From assembly GCA_030512335.1 (NCBI GenBank), contig JAULSU010000006.1:1736001-1800000 (forward strand): DNA of 64,000 nucleotides, written 5' to 3'. The position numbers were made by a program, and so were the translations under genes. The DNA is from Immersiella caudata. Lineage: Eukaryota > Ascomycota > Sordariomycetes > Sordariales > Lasiosphaeriaceae. Shown piece after piece: positions 34,740 to 45,355 of the stretch (within the stretch, counting starts at the first letter, position 1; each line of letters opens with the position of its first letter). Under the pieces are notes generated by a model. It made no database searches, was not told the origin of the DNA, and saw nothing but the letters and a program-made list of their open reading frames with translations.

Positions 34740-35816
34740 ATGTCCGCCGCTATCGCCCCTATTCCGGCCGCGCCGAATAAGTTGGAGAAGAAGCCCATCA
34801 AGTTCTCCAACTTGCTTCTCGGCGCTGGCCTGAACATGTTCGAGGTCACCACCCTCGGCCAGCCCCTGGAGGTCGTCAAGACCACTATGGCGGCGAACCG
34901 TAGCGATGGCTTCTCCTCCGCCCTTAGCCGCATCTGGCAGCGTGGCGGCGTCTTCGGCTGTATGTCTCCTATCCTTGCACTCCATCCCTGCCTTCACCCG
35001 CTGACTTTGCGATCCCCGCTGCAGTTTACCAGGGTCTCATCCCGTGGGCTTGGATCGAGGCCTCGACCAAGGGCGCCGTGCTGCTTTTCGTCGCCTCGGA
35101 AGCCGAGTACTATGCTCGCAGCGCGGGCGCCAGCGAGTTCGGCGGCGGTGTCATTGGCGGTATGACGGGTGGTGTGGCTCAAGCGTACGCGACCATGGGC
35201 TTCTGCACCTGCATGAAGACGGTCGAGATCACCAAGCACAAGATGGCTGCTTCGGGCGTGGCACCCCAGAGCACCTGGGCGACCTTCCTCGACATCTACA
35301 AGCGCGAGGGTATCCGTGGCATCAACAAGGGTGTCAATGCCGTGGCCATTCGCCAGATGACCAATTGGGGCTCGCGCTTCGGTCTCAGCCGTCTGGCTGA
35401 GGAGGGTATCCGCAAGTTCACCAAGAAGGAGAACGGCGAGAAGCTGAGCGCTGTCGAGAAGATCACGGCCTCGGCCCTCGGTGGCGGTCTCTCTGCGTGG
35501 AACCAGCCCATCGAGGTCATCCGTGTCGAGATGCAGAGCAAGAAGGACGACCCCAACCGCCCCAAGAAGATGACGGTTGGAAATACCTTCAGGTACATCT
35601 ACCAGACCAACGGCTTCAAGGGTCTGTACCGTGGCGTCACCCCCCGTATTGGTCTGAGTGTGTGGCAGACTGTGTGCATGGTCGCCTTTGGTGATATGTG
35701 AGCTCCCCTGTCCCCTGAAAGCGGAAGAAAATGAGTACTGACCATATCTATCGCCTAACAGGGCAAAGACTTATGTTGAGAAGTTGACCGGCGATAAGGT
35801 TACGGCAAAGCATTAA
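34740..35816 (+). CDS. YHM2: Mitochondrial citrate/2-oxoglutarate carrier, Yhm2-type
   Basis: Three exons, 34740-34959, 35025-35697 and 35762-35816, giving 315 aa. The mitochondrial-carrier fold exchanges citrate for 2-oxoglutarate across the inner membrane, supplying cytosolic citrate and, through isocitrate dehydrogenase, NADPH. The N-terminal KFSNLLLGAGLNMFEVTTLG and the signature QPLEVVKTTMAANR closely resemble yeast Yhm2. Carrier signatures appear in repeat 1 (PLEVVK) and repeat 3 (PIEVIR); the repeat 2 signature is degenerate around MKTVEITK, as in this subgroup. Six helices are expected, with Gly-rich segments such as GGGVIGGMTGGVAQAYATMG. The short last exon gives AKTYVEKLTGDKV. It lies 1.5 kb after citrate synthase on the same strand. 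Confidence 0.94.
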
Positions 35817-36124
35817 GCGACGGCGTTCTTGGAGAGGGTTAAAAGGGGAGGTGGTTACCATCATTTTTAATGTGATACTTCCCAGGGGGCAAAGCCCCCT
35901 GGCGATTGGTGTCCTTTTTCATTTTTGAGCTCGATGTTGTTTGTCGTTTTTTTGTCTGTCTGACTCTGTGTTTGGGTTCCGACGCTCCATAAGATATGGG
36001 TTCATGCTAGATGGGATCAATGGGATCAAATGGTGACAACGTAGAAGAATGGGACGGTTGTTGTATTCGTGATTTGTTGTTGTGCTTGTTGCGGCGACGC
36101 AACAGAGCTTGTCTGTTTGCTTCT

Positions 36125-36260
36125 GTCCTGAGCTAGCCCCCCTGTCTGGCTCCAGAGCGTGTCTGGTCCAGAATCCTGTCCTGTCGTGCTGTGTTGGTTC
36201 CAGAATCTGTCCAATCCAGATTCCTGTCGTGTCCTGACCTGTCTGACCCCAGAGTCCAGT
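36125..36260. repeat. Imperfect tandem repeats of CCAGA/CTGTC words
   Basis: Variants of TCCAGA followed by CTGTC recur about every 20-40 bases (CTCCAGAGCGTGTCTG, GTCCAGAATCCTGTC, TTCCAGAATCTGTC, ATCCAGATTCCTGTC, CCCCAGAGTCCAGTC). Units are diverged and of uneven length, so this is a decayed minisatellite rather than a clean array. Confidence 0.5.
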
Positions 36261-39200
36261 CGCGTTGGTGGCGCTCGAAAAGGTTCTGCTTGCCAAAGAT
36301 AGACGATGTTAGACGGCGGTGTCGATGTGCAAAGAGTGATCATATCAACATATGTTAAAAGCTGGAAGCATTTATCATGTATGTAGTCGTCCTGTTGTTT
36401 TAACTGTTTGGGGGTGTATCCCCTTTCGATCTAGGCGATTTATGTCGTCATGCAGAAAATTGATCGCCCTCTTGGACCTGAAAGACTTGCGGTCCTGTGA
36501 TGAAGATGTTCTCTTCCATGCCTCATGCACATGGATATGTGCAACATTGCCTGTATAGATAGAGTCTAGTGTAGATAGAGATCTTCGGATTCGGCGGTGT
36601 TGAGTCGAGGTTGTCAGGGGGCTCTTCTAGGAGTTGTCTGACATGGGGGGTGTGTACCGCATAGCGGCCGAAGTTAAGTTGACTTGAGAAGAAAGACGAC
36701 AAAGGCGTCTACGTGCTTATAAGATTAGAAGGGTGGTTTTCTGGGCGAAAGTGAAATCACTCGGTTGCGTGGTGTCAAGGTGAGCTTATGGATGGAGGTG
36801 GTGCAAGTTCGGCAGGGGCGCCCACGATTAGAATTGAGGGGAAACTGCCAGAGGAAATAACACGAAAAGAGAGAAACCTGGGTGAATTTCCAGTGTTCCG
36901 TCTGTAGCAGGTGACGCAGTGTTGATTGATGCTCAGATATTGACTCTTGGTGATAAGTTTTGCGAGCCCCTTTTCCACTTTGACATTGGGCGATCACTCG
37001 ACCGCGCCTGATCTTAGATAAAGTTGTCCCCCTACTGGTTCGAGTTGCTAGCCTCTTCACCCGTCATTTCTATCCAGAAGAGATCCCATGCAACCCCTTT
37101 TTTTTTCTGCTACCTAGTGCATGAGCTACCCCTGAGTCCGGGTCGCTGCCTCCGGTGGCTCAGATCCATCATCCAATCCCAAATCCTCCATCGTGAGAGC
37201 AACAACTTAACTTCGTAACCCATCCTGGACCAAAATGTGCGGGCGACCCGCTTCCACTCTTCAAAGCACAACAGATGCCATCATAGGAGCTACCATGCCG
37301 CAGTAGCATACGATATTAACTCATCACGCAACACAGGTAAGATAGAGAGCGTCCCAATTTCCTGCCCAGCTCCAGGGTATTGCTCTTTTCTCAGTTCTCC
37401 ATTTCCTCACTACACTCAAAGGTATCTCAGTCATAATCAGCGGAATGGATGGACTCCATCTATGAGTATCACGAGGAGGGTGATTCTGAAATATTGACGT
37501 CAACCTCGCTGACCTGCATACATGGTTTCTGAATGACGCCGTTTCTGCCACACCTCCAACGAACCTGACGAAGACAGAGTCCTGGTACCAGAAGAGGTGT
37601 CGTTGACTTAATTGACACGCTCAATCGAGGCTAGCTGACGAGAAAAGTTAAGAGGCCACCCCTTATGGAAGCTCAACATTTGGTTCCATCGGCAACGACA
37701 CTGTTCATGCTTGAGCGTGGCACCCGTGATGGGTTCTGTTACTGCGTGCATATGATTCAGGCGATGAAAGGTAAATCGCTATGCGAGTTGTCACGGGAAT
37801 GCCTCCACTGGATGCCTGTCGTATCGTGAGCCGCTGACTGCCGGGAAGATCAAATCAGTAGGTGTGATGGAAAACGCTCAAACAGTTGGAGAACGTATGA
37901 CCTGCTGCAGAGTGAGGTTGCTTACTCTAACCATCTAGAGTGTATAACAAGACATGGAGGTGGAATATCGCCTGCAGTGACAATATAAAGGGGTGGTTCG
38001 TCAAGGCCAGCTAAGGTCCGGAATCTCGACGACACGGTACCGGATGTCAATCAGAGAACTGAAGTTTTGGTACATGTGTTTCTAAAGTTCCTAAATTCGT
38101 CGTCCAAAACCCCACGATAACAAAGGGGGCCGAATGGCACCGAGTGTCGAGAGTGAGAACCCAGAGCTTCGTGCAGGAGAGGGTGCTGCTGGCGCGGTCA
38201 TGTGCAAATTGATTGAGATCAATGAGTCTGGGAGTTCACCACTTCGACCAGTCGCATCACCCTAGAGCTCGTACATCAGGCAAGCACCATCACCAGGCGG
38301 GATCAGTTCTAGCCCAACCAATTGAAGAGTGTGTGCAGAGCTGTTCTGTGAACAGCTTGGAGGCTGAACTCGTCACATCGCAACAACTTGCGTCGGGAAC
38401 GCCACTAGTGCATCGGCATCGATCGATATATCTCACATCAGCAGAATATCATGGACAATAAGATTGAGAGCCTGCCTGTCTTGCAACCGAAAAGGCGTAA
38501 AGCTCAGATATCGGCAACCATCAAGAGAACACATATCACCCAACTCGGAGATAGCGCGCTCGACCACGTGGCGGCTGCATGTCAGGGCAACAAACCTATC
38601 GCCCGTGCCGTTGGGAAATCTGGGGGAGCGTCCCACGTGAGCGTTCAGGTGAAGATATTTTGCGTTTCACCGCGGTAGAGCTAGATACCGGTGATCGGAT
38701 AACGGCTGTAGCCTAGGGCAAGGGCCAGGTACTTGTGTTGGAAGTACCTCTGATTAGAGCGTTAGAGCGTATGCTTTTTGACCATCCCGCCAGCAAGTAC
38801 GTGGCTTGAGGAAAACTTTGCTGGCAAGAGGGCTGGCGTTACGGCCGTCCGCACCCAAAAGGACACCGAGTCTACCTCGGCCTCTTGCTGGACTGTCCAA
38901 GCCTCGAGGTCGACAAACAGTCCGCGGAAGCATCGCGACAAAGCTGGGCGGTGCGAGCCCCAAGGCCGGGAGCTTGCGGTGGCCAAGTCAACCGCATGCA
39001 AGCACCAGACATGGCGCGCGGCAGGGTCGATGCGAATCTCAGCGCTGTGAGATGGTAGACTGCGAATGGCCTCCGTCGCCAAGGCTCCGCGCAAGCGACA
39101 GCTCTGGTTCCGGATGCACCAGCCCGTCGAGCTTGGAGTACATGGCTTATCCCAGCGCCCGGGCCGAAACAAACTGGTCGCAGAGTCGACGTGGACGTCT

Positions 39201-42200
39201 GCGTAGGCGTCTGCGCCGGCTGCCAAGAGCAGTTGTTTTGCTCGTGTCCCCCCTTTTGTGCTCGTCGGCGGCCTTGGCTTTGTCTCCGAGTAACGAGCCA
39301 TTGCGATTGCAACATAGTTCGGCGCAGTCCCTGCAGACACGAATGCCCGGCTCATATATGTCTGAGTTAGCGCCAAGGTCGCACCAAAGCCCTGCTGTGA
39401 AAGACATTCAAGACTGATCGTGCCTGGCAAGTGTTGTTGGTGGGATAGGGGTTACGAGTTTGGTTACCGTCGCACAGAGCGCGGCGATGGCGGTCTGAGA
39501 TACGCCGGACGGCAGTCCTGCACGGCACGGGGCACCACCGCATGCGCGCCTGCCATGCAGCAACCAGCCGCATCGCAGTTGCCTCTGTTATATATCTTGG
39601 CACATGGCTGGTGTCGCCATCAACCATGGAACCTGAAGGGAAAGAGCACAAGGTGTTTCGTGTTGTCTCTCGACGAGCCCGAAGATTCGGAAACCCGAGG
39701 CGAGGCGTGGAGAACAAAACAGAGCCGACTAAAATTTGATGAATTTGATTGAGGTGTCCAGCGTAATTGCAAAGTGACGTGACAACAAGATTGATGAGTG
39801 ACGTTATCAATGCGAAGCTCTCCAACGGCTATCGGAAGCCAGGCAAGAGCCAGGGAGAGCTGGCCTGTCCTTGGCCCTTCAATTTCCCAGATCCCATATC
39901 CAGTAGGTAAACAAACCCACCGCGCCTGGGTTCTCGTCGCGTCTTTGATCAACACGATGCTCCAATGTCCGAGAGCCTGGAGACAGTCCACCGCCAGCCG
40001 GCCGTGCCGCGCTGTAACTCACCCTGGGCCGGTCCTGGCACCGTGCTGCTACCGCCGCTGCTAGATGATTACCTGCGTCGGCTGTTAGCGACGAGATCCC
40101 ACTACATCACCCCCACGTTAACGCGCTTCGCCTTGATCCGGTATGGCAGCGCGTTAGGCGAGCCCCTCGGCGCATGGTTCCAGCACGCACATCACCTCGG
40201 AGGAATTATTTTGTGGGAAATTTGGGGGAGCCGGCCATCGTTTCGATCAGCCTCCAGGGTCCAGGCTGCGGCCCAGGGTCCACCTGATGGAGGCATCGCA
40301 ACCCTGCCAGGATGCCATTTCTCGCAGCCGATGCGCACGAGCGAAGAGACGTGGACCGCACAGCTCCCCACACCCTCATCCACAGAGCGGCCTGGATTCT
40401 TCCGCCGCACCGCTTGCGCAGGAAGCAGGAGGAATCGAATCCCCATGGAATAAGGGTCTCCAGCAGCCTAGGTTAGGCGGGAGCCACACAATACCTCATC
40501 CGCCCGAAGCCAGCCCCGTAGTTCATACGGCTGATACTCGGGGCTCCGGACGCAATCAAATGTCGCCTCCATCGTCGCTCCTGACTCTACATATCTCTGG
40601 CTATCGCGCATCGCATGATGGCGATATTTTGCGGTCTTTCCGCCGACCCACGGAGCAATTCCGAGGCCGCGACCATCGCCGCTCTGCTGGTCATGACCAA
40701 TGCCCAGCACCTGCCGAGCAAGTAATCCGTAACAGTAGCTCGGCATCGGCGCAGCCGGGGCCGTCGTCGTCAATCGGTGTGTCACGGACTGCACGCGCGA
40801 GCGAGAGCGAGCCACGATCCATCACCTCCCAGAATCCTTGCGCTGCTGCTCCCCCTCTGCCATATCCCCGCCAAATCACCCTACCCCTCCGCCCAGCATC
40901 CAATCGGCAGAGCTGCGGGTCGGTGCCGTATGGCACATGAGGCTCGAGCGTTTGAAGAACGGAAAAATGGGCTACGGGTTGCTCTTTTTTTTTGGGGTCC
41001 TTGTAGGCGCTTCCTAACGGCTCCGAGCTCTGGGCGTTTTCTGGGCTTTGGTCCACGTTCTCCCAGCCCCCTCACATCACACATCACGGATCTAGATGCC
41101 TCGTCGTCTGCAGTTCCCGCTGGTCCTGCTGCGACGTTGGTGCCCTGCGCGTAGAGTTACTTTTAGAAAGGGGACCTGAGCGAGGAACAAGGGGAAAAAT
41201 GGTGCTCCGGCCGACGCCCCGCCACTTTTAGAGACTCTTCTGTCAATGCGGTCTACTGAACCATGGGATATGCAAGGGCCAGAGCCGTCTATCTGTGTTC
41301 GAGCAGAGAATGTGGAGAAAGCTGGCGGCTTGCCTGAGATGGCAAGTGGTGAACGACTGGCGGTGTGTATCCATTCCCCTCACCAGGCGTCGTCTGCCTT
41401 GTGGCCGTGGTGTGCGTTTTCCCACCCCCCACACCTGTTCCACCGCGAGAAACCGGAACGCACGTTATTTGCTCGGCGAGGTGGGGCCACACCAACGGGG
41501 CATCCATCGGAACCATAAAACCGCAGCTGCCAGTGAGAAAAAGTATGCCGACAAGCTTTCCCTCAACAATGCCCTCAGTACACTCAAGGATGTTGGCTAA
41601 AGTGCTCAAAAGAAAAAAAAAACACCGAACCCGCCGTTCTAGAAGGGTTTGGATTTGCGGACAAAACCCGAGTCCACTCGCAGACCGCCATTTGCGGGAT
41701 AATCTGGCTGGCGTCCAACAGTTTTAACGCAGGGAATTGAAGCTTCTTTTTTGGGACTCCACCGGGGAAATGCTCGGAACCAGGACGATAGTGAAGGCTC
41801 CCCGCGATTCAGGATGGGGAAAGTTGCAACGCCATCTTTGCCCGCGAGCCTTGGTGCGGGCGAATGCCATGAATCCCCCATTTTGATATTGAGCCGTCCA
41901 ATGTCAATGTCTGTTGCCCTGAGTAAAGCACCTTGACGGCGACCCCGCCGTTGCCAAGCCCAAGCAGCGTGCGGGTCCGCGAGCCGCGCCGAAAGCCAGA
42001 GGGCAAGTTGAAGTGGCGCCTGTTGAATGGAGAGGTCATCCCTTTCCTGCCTCAATGTTCAACCCAGGCCCCAGCTGGTGATGGCAACGTTTCGTTTCCA
42101 ACCATGGTATGCCCCCGGACAGAAAACGATCTCGGAGAGACCCGCGTGCCCAGAAATCTGATAGACAACCTTGCGCAATGCGCCTGCAGAGAATCAGAGG

Positions 42201-44940
42201 GGCGCATCGAAGAAACGACGTCCGTTTGCCCGCGTACTCAATCGGGTCACAATCTTATCCAAGGTGCCAAGCAGGCTTGTCCAACGCTGTCAAATCTATG
42301 AGTCTGGGCATTGTCGCATGTGTATCCCTTTCCCCAGAGACACGCCGTGGGCTGTGAATTGCTTCTGAGAAACTACCAAGACGCTTCCAAGGCCCCGACA
42401 AGGGGAATTCCTGAGACAAGTCGGCAGGATCTTGCTGATCATCAAGATAAACTGCGCGGGTCAGAGGCTTGGTTCCTTTTTGCTTTTTGTCCAGAGTGCT
42501 TCTGCATGGCGGGAAGCTCTGCCTGGAGAATCAGATGTCCCCCCTTTGAGGCTCAAACTGTTTAGATCAATATCCCTTGCCCTGCGCGCGCCCCTCATCG
42601 TCGGGCTCATCCTTCCACATGTCCGCCTTCGGGTTCTAGATCTGATCTATGGGATTCTGGGAAGGCGAGCTACCGGCTCGGGAATAAGATCGATGCCGCG
42701 ACTCGGGAAAGCAGCCACAGCCGGCAAATCGATGCACCTCTGTTGGCCACGTCGCCATCGAGCTTCAGATAGACAGCCTTGACGACAGTTGGTCTTTGTC
42801 CATTCGGTGAGTCGGCCTTTCAGGGTCTACCCTCCGCGTGGGGGTGCATTCGAGGGGGAAAAGAAGTTGTCCAGGGCGATCATGGCTGCTCGTCAGGAAG
42901 ATTCCGGCTGTGCAGGGAGGTCTCGATGCGCTCGGGACTTCACGGTGAACCCGAAGGTACGGGCGTGCAAGACGACGGGGACGTAGCTGTTGGGCACTTG
43001 TTGGGGCATCCACGACATATCGATTATACGCTGCTACTGCTGTGTACCTAGCACGCCGAGGATCAGGGTAGATAAAATATCGGATCGAAAATGCGCGGAC
43101 GATATGTAATCCCGTCACGAATTACAGGTGCAGCTTGTCAAAGGCCCGCTGGTGCGTTTGGTTGGCGGCTGACACCGAAAGGCCAGACGGGAAACGTCGC
43201 TGCATGGGGCACGCGATAGCCCACCGCCACCACCGCCTGCCCCTCCAATCACTTGCCATCCTCAACGCGAGGTGCTGACTTTTGCTCTCACTTGAGTCGC
43301 TGTCCACTCCCATGACGTAGCTTCGCGGCACTTCCGTTAATGGCGGGTCGAGCCTCGACCTTCGTCCTGAGCCGGCCTTTGCTCAGAGACACGCACGGGT
43401 TGCCCAGCTCCGAGCCAAGGCGCCGAAATTTGGGGCCATTTGACCACAATGCTGTCTGCCAGCCTCAAGTAAAACATATCTCTTGTCCTGGAGGACGGCA
43501 AGCTTTGGGGGGCGTTGCTGAATGGAGGGAAGCATAACGTTTGTAACATCAGCATTGGGGTGCAGGTATTTTGGCAGATGGCCGGAGAAGCAACGTCCAC
43601 GGCAGCTGCGTGCAGCTTGCAGCTACCCAAGCAAAATTTAGGGTAGGTTCCAGCTCCAGTTCGCGCGCGGTGGCCGCTGGCGCGCTGGCGATGCAAATTG
43701 TGCGAGAAAACAAATGGCTCGTTGGTGAGTCGCATCGCTCCACTCGCATCAGTCAGACATGGAGGCAGGGCTCTTTTGCTCTGGCTGGGGGATCCTCACA
43801 CCGACGGGCGACAGGGACCGTCGCGCTGCACCGGGCGAGCCGCACCAGGTAGCTTCCTCTAGCAGTGCGGACACCCTCAGTGTCGGGTAGATCGAGTTGG
43901 AGACGTGCCCTGACCCCGATGGATGCCAGCCCGGGAAGCGTAGGAAAGCAAAGGCAAAAAAGGGTGTGAAGAGGACGAGAGCGAAGACCGAGGCGAGCAG
44001 GGCGGGATCGATGGACACAGTCTGGCAACAAAATCGCGTTACCGTGGGCCGCGGTTTGCCATGCTTCGCACCCGAAGCGACAACCCTCAGGCACGGTTTC
44101 CTTTCTCCGATTCGTCTTTTTTGCCCTCTCCAGGGTCGTCGTTTCGTTTTGTGACGAGATAAGGCCTCTTCCCGCCGCCACCTTCTGTGCCGCTGTGAAC
44201 CAGTCAGAGCGCTGCGACGGTGCGCATGGGTATACCCCAGGCTGTGTGGCCAGCCTACACAGCGCAGCCCAAAGCTTGTACGCCTCTTGCCAAGCAGAGC
44301 GAATGATGTGATTGCCCAGTAGACAAGAGGCTCCCCAGAGTCCCCCTCTAGCACAGGAGAGGGGTCGCCCGCTCTTTATCACCAGTTTCACGTCCTGTTC
44401 CTGGGAGTTTTTGGGGCTTTCGAGGCGGCAATTGGCTTGACGCCAGGCCGCTGGAGCTTCCTGACGAGGGAATTACAAGCAGCCGGCCCGGGGCCGGGCT
44501 GGAAAGCGCTGCGAGTAGAGTGAAAGATCGTTTTTTGTCGACTTTTACCAGTTTGTCGCCATTGGAGCGTGGGCGGCGATTGGCGACTAGGGGCCACGGA
44601 ACCAGAGAAGTGGGGACCAGCAGGCAAAAAAATACCGCAGGGAAGGAAGGAGGAGCAAACCGACCAGTACCAGGGTGGGAGGTACATCGCCCGCCGCTCA
44701 CGAGGCCCCTGCGCCGGCCCGTGGAAGGTTGGAAAAGAACTTGGTCTGAAGGTACCGTGGAATAGCCCATTGGGACCTGCGCCTGGGCGGGGACTTGCTC
44801 ATTTCGGTGTGTGGAGCACCTCGAGTCGTCCAGGTAGGTACGTCGCTTGGGTGTACCCAATGCGCGCCAGGATTGACTTTGTTCGATGGCCGGAAAGCTC
44901 GCTCGTTGCTCGCCGCCCACGAGCTTGCCGGCCCCATTCA

Positions 44941-45060
44941 AATACTCTCTTGCCCTCTGCCCTCCTCCCCTCTTTCCCTCTTTTTTGCTTCACGTTGGAA
45001 GGCCTTCTTAAACCCTCCCTTCGACGTGAGGTCTCTCGCTCGAGTCCTAATCTCTCGCCA
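44941..45060 (+). promoter_or_regulatory. Pyrimidine-rich core promoter/leader of the H+-ATPase gene
   Basis: A C/T-dominated stretch 300-415 bases upstream of the ATG contains runs such as CCCTCCTCCCCTCTTTCCCT. CT tracts just upstream of the transcription start are common in highly expressed filamentous-fungal genes. No TATA box was seen nearby. Confidence 0.4.
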
Positions 45061-45355
45061 TCATCTCTCTCCTCGGCACTTTGGACGATTTCACTGTCTT
45101 CCAACCACCGCCACATACCTCATCCTCTCACCTATTAGGTCATCAAAACAATTACCTCGCCGCGTTTCCGAACCTAGCTACATCGGGGTTTTTTTTCCTA
45201 CCGCAGCATAGTTATTTGCACGCGCGTTCCCCAATCCATCGGTTCCGTTTGGATTCGGCCGCCTTTCAGATTGATCACCTACAAACTTTTCCCTGCCGAC
45301 ATCTGACTGCTCACCTCGACACAACACTTCGAGCAGCAGCTCAACCACTGCAACG

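Larger units (their letters stand above)
35817..45355. other. 9.5 kb region without a supportable gene, upstream of the H+-ATPase
   Basis: Many open frames of 60-220 codons occur here on both strands, but they overlap in several phases, show no domain, signal peptide or consistent splice pattern, and are Arg/Ser/Pro/Gly-rich as expected from GC-rich noncoding DNA. The largest are 38762-39430, 40287-40940, 43749-44354 and 44348-44941. Short imperfect repeats occur at 36125-36260. The last 420 bases are strongly pyrimidine-rich. It may hold long regulatory DNA, a noncoding RNA or a degraded repeat; none is demonstrable by eye. Confidence 0.45.

Noticed and set aside
38762..39430. 222-codon minus-strand open frame in the gene-poor region
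   Set aside because: Overlaps open frames in four other phases, no recognisable motif, composition as expected for GC-rich noncoding DNA.
39965..40453. 162-codon plus-strand open frame starting with ATG
   Set aside because: First half looks weakly protein-like, but there is no domain, and the minus strand is equally open; evidence insufficient.
40425..40460. Reverse-strand GGATTCGATTCC resembling a tRNA T arm
   Set aside because: Stem pairing fails at several positions and no cloverleaf can be drawn.
43749..44941. Overlapping minus-strand open frames of about 200 codons upstream of the H+-ATPase gene
   Set aside because: Two frames open over the same bases plus open frames on the plus strand; no homology or splice pattern.
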